Shown: in pieces, positions 18,319 through 24,757 of the stretch | How positions within the stretch are numbered: position 1 is the first letter of the stretch | Layout of the letters: each line of letters starts with the position of its first letter | Assembly: GCA_964476565.1 (NCBI GenBank) | Contig: CAYZBG010000003.1 | Location: forward strand, 1-64,000 | DNA from: CAMAXB01 sp964476565 | GTDB taxonomy: Bacteria > Verrucomicrobiota > Verrucomicrobiia > Opitutales > Opitutaceae | Direction: 5' to 3' | Length of the DNA stretch: 64,000 nt | Notes under the pieces: model-generated | The model's input: only the letters and a program-made list of their open reading frames with translations | Told to the model about the DNA's origin: nothing | Database searches by the model: none | Position numbers and translations under genes: made by a program

Positions 18319-18352
18319 GCCCGTCTCCGTCGCCCCATTGTTCGTTCACACC

Positions 18353-18385
18353 AGCCCGATCCCCCCTCCGGGATCGGGCTTTTTT
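18353..18385 (+). terminator. Rho-independent terminator after the TonB receptor
   Basis: A perfect 11-bp stem (18353-18363 with 18370-18380, AGCCCGATCCC/GGGATCGGGCT) with loop CCCTCC is followed by six T residues (18380-18385). It lies 34 bp after the receptor stop. Confidence 0.93.
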
Positions 18386-18447
18386 CTGACTGACCGCCTT
18401 CGCTGGCCCTGTCCCGGCCCGCGTTTTCCCTTCCTCTGCTTTCACCC

Positions 18448-19119
18448 ATGCATGCCCGTTGTCTTCCCTTCCGCCCGCTGATCGCCGCCCTCGCGCTCGC
18501 CTTGCCGTGGTCCGCCCCGACGGCGCTCGCCGCCGTGGAGTCGGCACCCGTCGCTGCGCTGCCCGATGCCCTCGTCCAGCGCGCCGCCCGCCTCGTCGCC
18601 GCGCTCGCGCTCGACGATGCCGCGAAAACGGAGCGCGTCACCCAGATCGTCGCCGGACACTATGCCGCCCTCGGTCCGATCCACGATCACCGCGACAACG
18701 GACTCGCCCTAACCAAGGAGATCGCCGATCCGGCCGAGCGGGAGCGCACCACCGTGCAGATCCGCGAGTCGGCCGCCGCGCGGCTTCATGCCGCCACGGC
18801 CAGCTTCCTCGGCCGCCTCGCCGCCGAGCTCACGCCGGCCCAGATCGATGCCGTCAAGGACGGCCTCACCTACGGCGTGCTACCGAACACCATGCGCGTT
18901 TATCAGGAAATGCTTCCCAACCTGACGCCCGAACAAAGCCGCCAAATCTACGCCTGGCTCTACGAAGCCCGCGAACACGCCATCAGCGGGGGATCCTCCG
19001 AGGAAAAACATGGCTGGTTCGGCAAGTACAAGGGGCGTATCAACAACTACCTCTCCGCCGCCGGCGTCGACCTGAAGGCCGCCGAAAAAGCCATGCAGGC
19101 AAGGCGCAAGACCCCTTGA
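18448..19119 (+). CDS. DUF3826 family exported protein
   Basis: 223 residues with a signal peptide (MHARCLPFRPLIAALALALP, cleavage near TALAAVE). The mature part is mostly helical and ends in the family signature WFGKYKGRINNYLSAAGVD. DUF3826 proteins are often found beside PL1 lyases and TonB systems in Verrucomicrobia and Bacteroidetes; their function is unknown to me. It follows the receptor terminator and precedes the second PL1 lyase by 133 bp, so it belongs to the pectin locus by context. Confidence 0.82.
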   Translation: MHARCLPFRPLIAALALALPWSAPTALAAVESAPVAALPDALVQRAARLVAALALDDAAKTERVTQIVAGHYAALGPIHDHRDNGLALTKEIADPAERERTTVQIRESAAARLHAATASFLGRLAAELTPAQIDAVKDGLTYGVLPNTMRVYQEMLPNLTPEQSRQIYAWLYEAREHAISGGSSEEKHGWFGKYKGRINNYLSAAGVDLKAAEKAMQARRKTP

Positions 19120-19252
19120 GCCTCCCACGCCCATAACAGGAAGCTCTCGCTGGCGCTTCCACCCTCCGATTTCCGTCCCCTGAGGTTCAAGCCTCTGACC
19201 TCCCTCCGATCTTCATCCTTCATAAATCATAATTCATCCTTCGCCTTCTCCG

Positions 19253-20947
19253 ATGTTCCGCCACCTCTTCGCCGCTTCCCTCGCACTGCCCGCCCTGCTC
19301 ATCGGCCAAGGTTATCCCCGCGTGCCGAAAGACCTTCAGGACGCCGCCAACCGGCGCATGGCCGCGGCCGATCAGCGCTCCGATGCCCTCTTTGCCTCCC
19401 AGCAGGCCGAGCTCGCCGCTTGGGCGGCCAAGGGTAAGCCGTACCAACCCGGCGCCGAAAAGCCGTCCGACCTGATCCAGGCCACGATCCCCGCCTTCCC
19501 CGGCGCCGAGGGCGGCGGGATGTATTCCTTCGGCGGACGCGGGGGCCGGGTCATGGTCGTCACCAACCTCAACGACTCCGGTCCCGGCTCCTTCCGCGAG
19601 GCCTGCGAGGCCGTCGGCCCTCGCATCGTCATCTTCAACGTCGCCGGGGTCATCGAGCTCAAGGACAAGATCCGCATCCGTACGCCCTACCTTACCCTCG
19701 CCGGCAACACCGCGCCGGGTGACGGCGTGTGCATCGCCGGCAACACCGTCGAACTCGAGACCCACGACGTCGTCATCCGCCACCTGCGCTTTCGCCGCGG
19801 CAACCTCGACGTGACCGAGCGCAACGACTCCATCGGCGGCAATCCCATCGGCAACATCATGATCGACCACGTCTCCGCCTCCTGGGGCCTCGACGAAAAC
19901 ATGTCGATGTACCGCCACATGTACGATCACGACAACGATCCGAAGACGCCCGAACTCAAGCTGCCCACGGTCAACATCAGCATCCAGAACTCCATCTTCA
20001 GCGAAGGGCTCAACACCTACTTCCACGCCTTTGGCGCGACCATTGGCGGCTACAACAGCTCCTTCCACCGCAACCTCTGGGCGTCCAACACCGGGCGCAA
20101 CCCGAGCGTCGGCATGATCCACGACTTCACCTTCGTGAACAACGTGATCTTCAACTGGCGCCACCGCTCGGTCGATGGCGGCGACCACCGCTCGCTCTAC
20201 AACATCATCAACAATACCTTCAAACCCGGCCCGGGCACCAACACCAACGCCCCCATCGGCCACCGCCTGCTCAAGCCCGAGTCCGAACGCTCCCGCACCG
20301 TCGTCGACAACTTCGGCAAGGCCTATGTGAGCGGCAATGTCGTGGTCGGCAATGAACGCGTCACCCGCGACAACTGGGACGGTGGCGTGCAACCCGACGT
20401 GCAGCAGAAGCCGCTCGCCGAGGTGCTCAAGGCCATCCGGCTGGACACGCCCGTGCCGCATGCCCCGCTCACGATCCTGAGCGCCCACGACTCCTACGAC
20501 TATGTGCTGAAGCACGCCGGCGCCACCTTGCCGCGCCGCGACGCCGTCGACCGGCGCATCATCGAGAACGTCCGCACCGGCACGGTCGCGGAGGCGCGGG
20601 CGACGCCCGAGGACCTCAAGCGCGCCGCCGACGTGGGCTACGCCCAGCGCTGGATCGACGAGGCCGCCGAGGGCGTGACCAAGGGCTTCATCACCAATCC
20701 CGCCCAGGTCGGCGGCTATCCGGTGTATTCAGGTTCACCTTACACGGACACCGACGGCGACGGGCTGCCCGACGCCTGGGAGAAGGAACACGGCCTCGAC
20801 CCGGCGAATCCCGCCGATGCAACCCAGGACGCCAACGGCGACGGCTACACGAACATCGAGGACTTCATCAACGGCCTCAGCCCGAAGGCACCGAAGGTCG
20901 ACTGGACCGACCTCAAGCACAACCGCGACCCGCGGAAGCAGGCTTAG
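19253..20947 (+). CDS. Secreted pectate lyase, PL1 family (second copy) with TSP3-like tail
   Basis: 564 residues with a short signal peptide (MFRHLFAASLALPALLIGQG). Residues about 22-75 form a helical, Ala/Gln-rich N-terminal extension absent from the 5133-6596 copy. The PL1 helix then starts at IPAFPGAEGGGM with GGRGGRVMVVTNLNDSGPGS, TLAGNTAPGDGVCIAGNT, VIRHLRFRRGN, IMIDHVSASWGLDENMS, GRNPSVGMIHDFTFVNNVIF and WRHRSVDGGDHRS. The C-terminal part carries calcium loops DTDGDGLPDAWEKEHGLDP and DANGDGYTNIEDFINGL. It would act on polygalacturonate outside the cell or in the periplasm. Sequence divergence from the first copy suggests different substrate methylation or end preference. Confidence 0.88.
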   Translation: MFRHLFAASLALPALLIGQGYPRVPKDLQDAANRRMAAADQRSDALFASQQAELAAWAAKGKPYQPGAEKPSDLIQATIPAFPGAEGGGMYSFGGRGGRVMVVTNLNDSGPGSFREACEAVGPRIVIFNVAGVIELKDKIRIRTPYLTLAGNTAPGDGVCIAGNTVELETHDVVIRHLRFRRGNLDVTERNDSIGGNPIGNIMIDHVSASWGLDENMSMYRHMYDHDNDPKTPELKLPTVNISIQNSIFSEGLNTYFHAFGATIGGYNSSFHRNLWASNTGRNPSVGMIHDFTFVNNVIFNWRHRSVDGGDHRSLYNIINNTFKPGPGTNTNAPIGHRLLKPESERSRTVVDNFGKAYVSGNVVVGNERVTRDNWDGGVQPDVQQKPLAEVLKAIRLDTPVPHAPLTILSAHDSYDYVLKHAGATLPRRDAVDRRIIENVRTGTVAEARATPEDLKRAADVGYAQRWIDEAAEGVTKGFITNPAQVGGYPVYSGSPYTDTDGDGLPDAWEKEHGLDPANPADATQDANGDGYTNIEDFINGLSPKAPKVDWTDLKHNRDPRKQA

Positions 20948-21216
20948 TTAGCCCAAGAAGGAGTGGCGGCACATGTTACCGCCTTTGGATTTCCTCCCGC
21001 CGGGTTCGAATCCTGCTGGCCCGGTCCCCCGACCGGGCGGGGTCGCCACCCAGCCGTGGGTGCCGATTCCTACGTTAGCCGTTCCGCTGCGTGTAATCGC
21101 TCCGAGGGGCCAGCCGGTTCTTCCGAACCGCAGCCATCCGCGGCCCTTGAGCGCCTCCGAAAGGATGCACCTGCTTCGCGATTGCGCCCGACTTTCGCCG
21201 TTCCCACGCTCGCGGC
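20948..21216. other. Non-coding spacer with a strong hairpin
   Basis: 269 bp without a supported gene. It contains GGCGG/CCGCC at 20966-20982, a T-arm-like GGTTCGAATCC at 21003-21013 that does not complete a tRNA, and an 8-bp GC stem (21019-21026 with 21031-21038, GCCCGGTC/GACCGGGC, loop CCCC). The hairpin lacks a T-tract, so it could be a 3' stabiliser of the pectate lyase mRNA or a factor-dependent terminator. Confidence 0.4.
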
Positions 21217-22488
21217 ATGTCCTCGAACGCCCGCCGTCGCACGATTGTCATCGTTCTCCTGCTGCTCCTGCTGGCGCTCGTCGCTTTCTTTCTCAGCCGT
21301 TGCCAGCCGCCCGAGGTTGCCTCTTCCCCACCGCCCCCGGCCGCTGAACCCGCCGCACCGGCGGTCGCGCCGCCCGCTCCTCCGGCCAAGCAAACCGCGA
21401 ACCCCGGCACCGAGCGCGCCAAGGAGGTTCTCGGCGCGGCTACGCTGAGCTTCGCACCGACCGTCCTCGCGGGTGCCAATCTCTCGGTCCAGTGGACCGG
21501 GCCGGCCAATAAGGAGGACTATCTCACCATCGTGAAGCCCGACGCACCGGACAGCGCCTACGACAACTACACCCTGACCGACCGCGGCAATCCGGCCACC
21601 CTCACGTCGCCCGTCGACGCCGGCCGCTACGAGGTCCGTTACGTGACCGGTCAGAGCAAAACCGTCCTCGCCCGCGCTCCGCTCGACGTGACTCCTGCCG
21701 GCGCCACGCTCAAGGCCCCCGACTCCGCGTACATCGGCGCGCAGATCCCGGTCGAATGGACCGGCCCCAACAACCGCGGCGACTACATCACGATCGTGAC
21801 CGCCGGCACGCCGGACGGACGCTCCACCAACTACACCTACACCGATCGCGGCTCCCCGCTGGAAGTGAAGGCCCTCGCCGAGGATGGCCCCGCGGAGCTG
21901 CGGTATCAGACCGGACAGGACAACAAGGTGCTCACACGCCGGACCATTCTCCTGACGGTGCCGACGATCACACTCGAGGCCGCCGCGGAGATCGTGGAAG
22001 GCGGCGATGTCTCCATTACGTGGAGCGGTCCAAGCAATCGCGGTGACTACATCACCGTCGTGCCCAAAAGCCTTCCTGACGGACGCTCCCTCAGCAACAA
22101 CGACGTCAGCCGCGGCTCGCCCCTGCGCGTGCAAGCGCCGATGGGCGCGGGCGCGGGAGAGATTCGCTACATGACGGCCCAAGGCGCGCGGGTGATCGCG
22201 CGACGCGACATCACCTTCCTGCCCGCCAAAGTCACCCTCGACGCCCCCGAGTCCGCCGACGCCGGCTCCACGATCGCCGTCACCTGGACAGGTCCCAACA
22301 ACCGTGGCGACTACCTCACCATCGTCCCGGCCAACGCCCCCGAAGCCCAGGTCGGCCGCTACGCCAACACCGAGAGCGGCTCCCCCAGCCGCATCATCAT
22401 GCCCGTCGAAAAAGGCCCCGCCGAAATCCGCTACATCAGCGGCCAAAACCGCGCCGTACTGGGCCGGCGGACGATCCTGTCGAAGTAA
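21217..22488 (+). CDS. Membrane-anchored protein with four tandem Ig-like repeats
   Basis: 423 residues. Residues 9-27 are one hydrophobic segment after a basic start (SSNARRRT), giving an N-in, C-out anchor; the Cys29 that follows is preceded by Arg, so a lipobox is unlikely. A Pro/Ala-rich linker (about 31-74) leads into four repeats of about 87 residues (75-161, 162-249, 250-337, 338-423). Each contains a W-T/S-GP-x-N-x-x-DY-[IL]-T-[IV]-V core (WTGPNNRGDYITIV in repeat 2), a D/E-x-G-x-P turn and an E-[IV/L]-RY-x-[ST]GQ strand. Similar repeats occur at the C-terminal ends of some bacterial VWA-type proteins; here they stand alone. Function is unknown, and envelope binding or scaffolding is a guess. 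Confidence 0.7.
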   Translation: MSSNARRRTIVIVLLLLLLALVAFFLSRCQPPEVASSPPPPAAEPAAPAVAPPAPPAKQTANPGTERAKEVLGAATLSFAPTVLAGANLSVQWTGPANKEDYLTIVKPDAPDSAYDNYTLTDRGNPATLTSPVDAGRYEVRYVTGQSKTVLARAPLDVTPAGATLKAPDSAYIGAQIPVEWTGPNNRGDYITIVTAGTPDGRSTNYTYTDRGSPLEVKALAEDGPAELRYQTGQDNKVLTRRTILLTVPTITLEAAAEIVEGGDVSITWSGPSNRGDYITVVPKSLPDGRSLSNNDVSRGSPLRVQAPMGAGAGEIRYMTAQGARVIARRDITFLPAKVTLDAPESADAGSTIAVTWTGPNNRGDYLTIVPANAPEAQVGRYANTESGSPSRIIMPVEKGPAEIRYISGQNRAVLGRRTILSK

Positions 22489-22568
22489 ACCTGGCCAGAG
22501 CGTCTGCGGCGATGCGTGTCGCCGCCATCATTCGGTAGAACCGCGCAGATGGGTATCAGTTTCAAACC

Positions 22569-22961
22569 ATGCCCGCCCCCTCCACCCGCAAACAATCCGT
22601 CGCCCGCTGGGTGCTCGCGCTCTTCATGATCGTCGCGGGCGTGAACCACTTCCTCGCGCCTGAGATTTACCTCGGCATGATGCCGCCCTGGCTGCCGTTC
22701 CAGGAGGCGGCCAACGTCATCTCGGGCGCCGCCGAGATCGCCGGCGGTCTCGGCCTGCTCCTGCCGCCCTTCCGTCGCGCCGCCGCCTGGGGTCTCATCG
22801 CGCTCCTCATTGCGGTGTTCCCCGCCAACCTTCAGGTCGCGCTTCAAGGCAGCATGCCCGGACTCGAAAACGCCCCGCCCGCCCTGCTCTGGCTGCGCCT
22901 GCTGTTCCAGCCGGTCTTCATCGCCTGGGTCTGGTGGGTGGGCTTGAAACGCCAACCGTAA
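22569..22961 (+). CDS. DoxX-like small membrane protein
   Basis: 130 residues with four hydrophobic segments (VLALFMIVAGVNHFL, AAEIAGGLGLLLPP, GLIALLIAVFPANL, LFQPVFIAWVWWVG). The RxVxG-NHF-type start (VARWVLALFMIVAGVNHFLAP) and GAAEIAGGLGLLLP match the DoxX-like family, whose biochemical role is generally unclear. It is convergent with the LysR gene downstream. Confidence 0.78.
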   Translation: MPAPSTRKQSVARWVLALFMIVAGVNHFLAPEIYLGMMPPWLPFQEAANVISGAAEIAGGLGLLLPPFRRAAAWGLIALLIAVFPANLQVALQGSMPGLENAPPALLWLRLLFQPVFIAWVWWVGLKRQP

Positions 22962-22969
22962 CCCAGGTC

Positions 22970-22988
22970 TCTGGGCAAGGCGCCCAGA
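22970..22988. terminator. Bidirectional hairpin between convergent genes
   Basis: A 7-bp stem TCTGGGC (22970-22976) pairs with GCCCAGA (22982-22988), loop AAGGC, exactly between the ends of the DoxX gene and the convergent LysR gene. No T-run on either side, so its terminator activity is uncertain. Confidence 0.4.
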
Positions 22989-22991
22989 CCG

Positions 22992-23900
22992 CTAACCCAG
23001 CTTCAACGCCGCCTGCAGGGCCGATGCCACCTGCGTCGCCCCGGCCCGCACGCGGATCAGGCGCGGATTCCACGCCAGCATCGCTTCGCGGGACAGTGAA
23101 CCGAGCGCCGGATCGTTGATGCGGTGAACCAGCCCGGCGGGCAGCTCCCGCAGCGCCAGCTCGGGCACGATCGCCCAAAAGCGGCCGGTGCGCACGGCCG
23201 CCATCGTCTGCGGAAACGACTGGCAGGCCAGCGCCGGCGTGAGGGGCACGTCGAGCGCGTGGGCGAGGTCCCGCAGGCCACCGGCAAACTGGCCGTCCGT
23301 GGTCTGCGTCGCCAGCGGCAGCTCCGCAAAGGCCTGCGCCAGGGTCAGACGCTTGTTGCGCGACAAGGCCTCAGGCACGACCGCCGCATAGTTGACCGGC
23401 CCGAGCGAAACCGCCTTCAGGCCGGGTGCCATGGCGTTCTTGCGAATGATGCCAAAATCGAGCCGCGTGTCGGCCAGCTGCTGCACGATCTCGTTGGTGC
23501 GCAGGTTCGAGGTGGCGAAGCGCGTGCCGGGAAACGCTGCCAGCAGTCCGGCCAGACGGGGAATCACCAGCCACTGGATCAGGCTGTCGCCCGCCCCCAG
23601 CGAGAACACTGCCGTCTCGCCCTTGCACTCCGCCCGGAACTCCTCGAGCGCACGCAGGTGCTCGCGCGCCAGCTCGGCCAGCCGCTCACCCTTGTCCGTG
23701 AGCTTGAGCTGCTTGCCCCGGCGCTCCGTCACCTCGCTGCCGAAGTACTCCGCCAGCTCACGCAGCTGCCGGCTGTACTGGCTCTGGCGCACCGGATCGC
23801 CGGGCGCCGCGGCCGCGATGCTGCCGGCGTCCCTCACCTCGATCAGGACCTTCAGGCGGTCGAGCGACAGGCCGCGTTCGGCGAAGAGCGTTTCAAACAT
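22992..23900 (-). CDS. LysR family transcriptional regulator
   Basis: 302 residues. The N-terminal winged HTH (SLDRLKVLIEVRDAGSIAAAA, VRQSQYSRQLRELAEYFGSEV, RRGKQLKLTDKGERLAELA) fits LysR regulators. Residues about 95-295 form the periplasmic-binding-protein-like effector domain (FSLGAGDSLIQWLVIPRLAGLL, LDFGIIRKNAMAPGLKAV). The target gene is not evident: the neighbour across the start is the untranslated region before rtcB, while the DoxX gene converges from the other side. The ATG overlaps an inverted repeat at 23900-23913 that may serve autoregulation. Confidence 0.85.
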   Translation of the reverse strand: MFETLFAERGLSLDRLKVLIEVRDAGSIAAAAPGDPVRQSQYSRQLRELAEYFGSEVTERRGKQLKLTDKGERLAELAREHLRALEEFRAECKGETAVFSLGAGDSLIQWLVIPRLAGLLAAFPGTRFATSNLRTNEIVQQLADTRLDFGIIRKNAMAPGLKAVSLGPVNYAAVVPEALSRNKRLTLAQAFAELPLATQTTDGQFAGGLRDLAHALDVPLTPALACQSFPQTMAAVRTGRFWAIVPELALRELPAGLVHRINDPALGSLSREAMLAWNPRLIRVRAGATQVASALQAALKLG

Positions 23901-23913
23901 GACTGAATAGTCA
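23900..23913. promoter_or_regulatory. Small inverted repeat at the LysR start
   Basis: TGACT-GAAT-AGTCA, perfect 5-bp arms, overlapping the LysR start codon. The size and position resemble a LysR-type half-operator pair, but it is short enough to arise by chance. Confidence 0.3.
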
Positions 23914-24004
23914 GGCTTCCTACGGTAACGCCGCTGGCTGGCAAGCGCGGATTAGGATAAGGTCATGCTCTCGAAACCTTCGTCCGCCTTTTCCTTCTCC
24001 TGCC

Positions 24005-24151
24005 ATGAACACCGTCGCCCTTCACGCCTCCTGCCGCCGCAACCCCGGCTGGCCGTTGTTGGTGGCGCCGAAGTGCCGGAACACGGATCTCGGCATGGTC
24101 TCCGGCCACCGCGCGTACCGCGGCAGTCCCTATGGAAGTGGTTTAACCTGA
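24005..24151 (+). CDS. Candidate 48-residue leader peptide or small protein upstream of a terminator
   Basis: An ATG at 24005 opens a 48-codon frame ending TGA at 24149-24151. The peptide starts MNTVALHASCRRNPGWPLL and ends RGSPYGSGLT. It has no clear SD, like many genes in this window, and no recognised family. Its stop codon lies 30 nt before the terminator stem, and its last codons (GGA AGT GGT) form the first arm of an alternative hairpin. That geometry is what one expects from a leader peptide, but a free-standing small protein or a chance frame is possible. Confidence 0.35.
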   Translation: MNTVALHASCRRNPGWPLLVAPKCRNTDLGMVSGHRAYRGSPYGSGLT

Positions 24152-24210
24152 CACCCGGCTTCACCGAAGCCCCTGTCCCGACCCACTTCCCGACCGGAAG
24201 TGGGTTTTTT
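24134..24210 (+). promoter_or_regulatory. Attenuator-like antiterminator/terminator switch
   Basis: Three segments can pair in two exclusive ways. GGAAGTGG at 24134-24141 is complementary to CCACTTCC at 24183-24190 (8 bp), while ACCCACTTCC at 24181-24190 pairs with GGAAGTGGGT at 24196-24205 (10 bp, loop CGACC) followed by a T-tract from 24205. A 6-bp hairpin (24157-24162 with 2466-71 of the same line, GGCTTC/GAAGCC, that is 24166-24171) sits between. A ribosome finishing the upstream 48-codon frame would cover the first segment and favour termination. The intrinsic terminator part is strong; the switch is inference. Confidence 0.5.
24181..24210 (+). terminator. Intrinsic terminator upstream of the rtcB leader
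   Basis: A 10-bp stem (24181-24190/24196-24205) with a 5-nt loop and a run of six T (24205-24210) then GTTTT. It is one of the best intrinsic terminators in the window, yet no annotated gene ends just before it, which implies a short plus-strand transcript starting between 23914 and about 24100. Confidence 0.85.
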
Positions 24211-24240
24211 GTTTTCCGCCTCCGCACCCGTTCTTTCCCA

Positions 24241-24532
24241 TCCCTTTCCTTAAGGAAGCGCCGGTTCTCGATCCGAGACCGGGGAACGCTTTGCCCTATC
24301 GGATCCTGCAGAAGCCAGCCGGCGGCCCGAGTCCGGCAGGGGCCAGTTTACGGCGCGGACCGATCCGCGCCGGCACCCTTACCCGCGGTCATTGAGGACG
24401 GACGTCGGAGAAGTCTTCCGACGCCGAGTGACCTGAGCCGCGGTTCAATTTCGGAGGCCTCGACGGCGGGGCCTCCGAACAACGGCCGAAGCTCCCCGGA
24501 GCAAGGCCCCGAACAACGAAAGGACAACAACC
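24241..24532 (+). ncRNA. Hairpin-rich untranslated region (candidate structured RNA or leader)
   Basis: No gene is supported here. The stretch carries successive hairpins: a TTCCTTAAGGAA palindrome (24246-24257); CCGGT(T)CTCG/CGAGACCGG (24061-offset 24261-24270 with 24274-24282); a 9-bp CGGCGCGGA/TCCGCGCCG stem (24351-24359 with 24364-24372, loop CCGA); CGTCGGA/TCCGACG (24403-24409 with 24417-24423); a 10-bp TTCGGAGGCC/GGCCTCCGAA stem (24450-24459 with 24470-24479); and GCTC/GAGC (24491-24502). This density is higher than in other spacers of the window. It may be a long leader of the 31-residue peptide and rtcB, or an independent RNA. Confidence 0.4.
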
Positions 24533-24628
24533 ATGATCGCTGTTGCCCTCGTGATCGGCTGGCTCGCGGTGTTGGGTCTCGCGTGGATGACACGTGACGC
24601 CTACCGCGTGCGCAGCACGATCCGCTAA
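24533..24628 (+). CDS. 31-residue single-pass membrane peptide
   Basis: An ATG at 24533 follows a clear SD-like AAAGGA 9-10 nt upstream, which is rare in this window and decides the start. The peptide is one hydrophobic helix (IAVALVIGWLAVLGLAWM) followed by a basic tail (TRDAYRVRSTIR), so it should insert with the tail in the cytoplasm. It is too short for family assignment. A perfect 12-bp hairpin follows its stop, and rtcB starts 130 nt downstream. The combination of SD, hydrophobic core and 3' hairpin argues that it is a real gene. Confidence 0.6.
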   Translation: MIAVALVIGWLAVLGLAWMTRDAYRVRSTIR

Positions 24629-24643
24629 ACCAAGAAAACAACG

Positions 24644-24671
24644 CCGGCCCGGACCGAAAGGTCCGGGCCGG
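24644..24671 (+). terminator. 12-bp GAAA-capped hairpin after the small membrane peptide gene
   Basis: CCGGCCCGGACC (24644-24655) pairs perfectly with GGTCCGGGCCGG (24660-24671), capped by a stable GAAA tetraloop, followed by TCCCATTTT. The weak T-tract leaves room for read-through into rtcB or for a role as mRNA 3'-end stabiliser. Confidence 0.65.
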
Positions 24672-24757
24672 TCCCATTTTCCCCACCCGCCTGTCCGGTC
24701 CGCACTGCCGACTGGAGTCACCACCACCCCACCGTTTCACTTCCATCCCACACCGCC

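Noticed and set aside
20951..21024. Possible tRNA because of GGTTCGAATCC at 21003-21013
   Set aside because: The T-arm is nearly complete, but the sequence that should pair with the following acceptor strand (CGGGCCA) is absent upstream and no D-arm or anticodon arm folds. A tRNA 3'-end remnant (attachment-site scar) is conceivable, but no integrase is nearby.
23965..24597. 210-residue plus-strand open frame across the rtcB leader
   Set aside because: It passes through the intrinsic terminator and all the hairpins and has no domain-like sequence; the small SD-preceded frame at 24533 is in a different frame.
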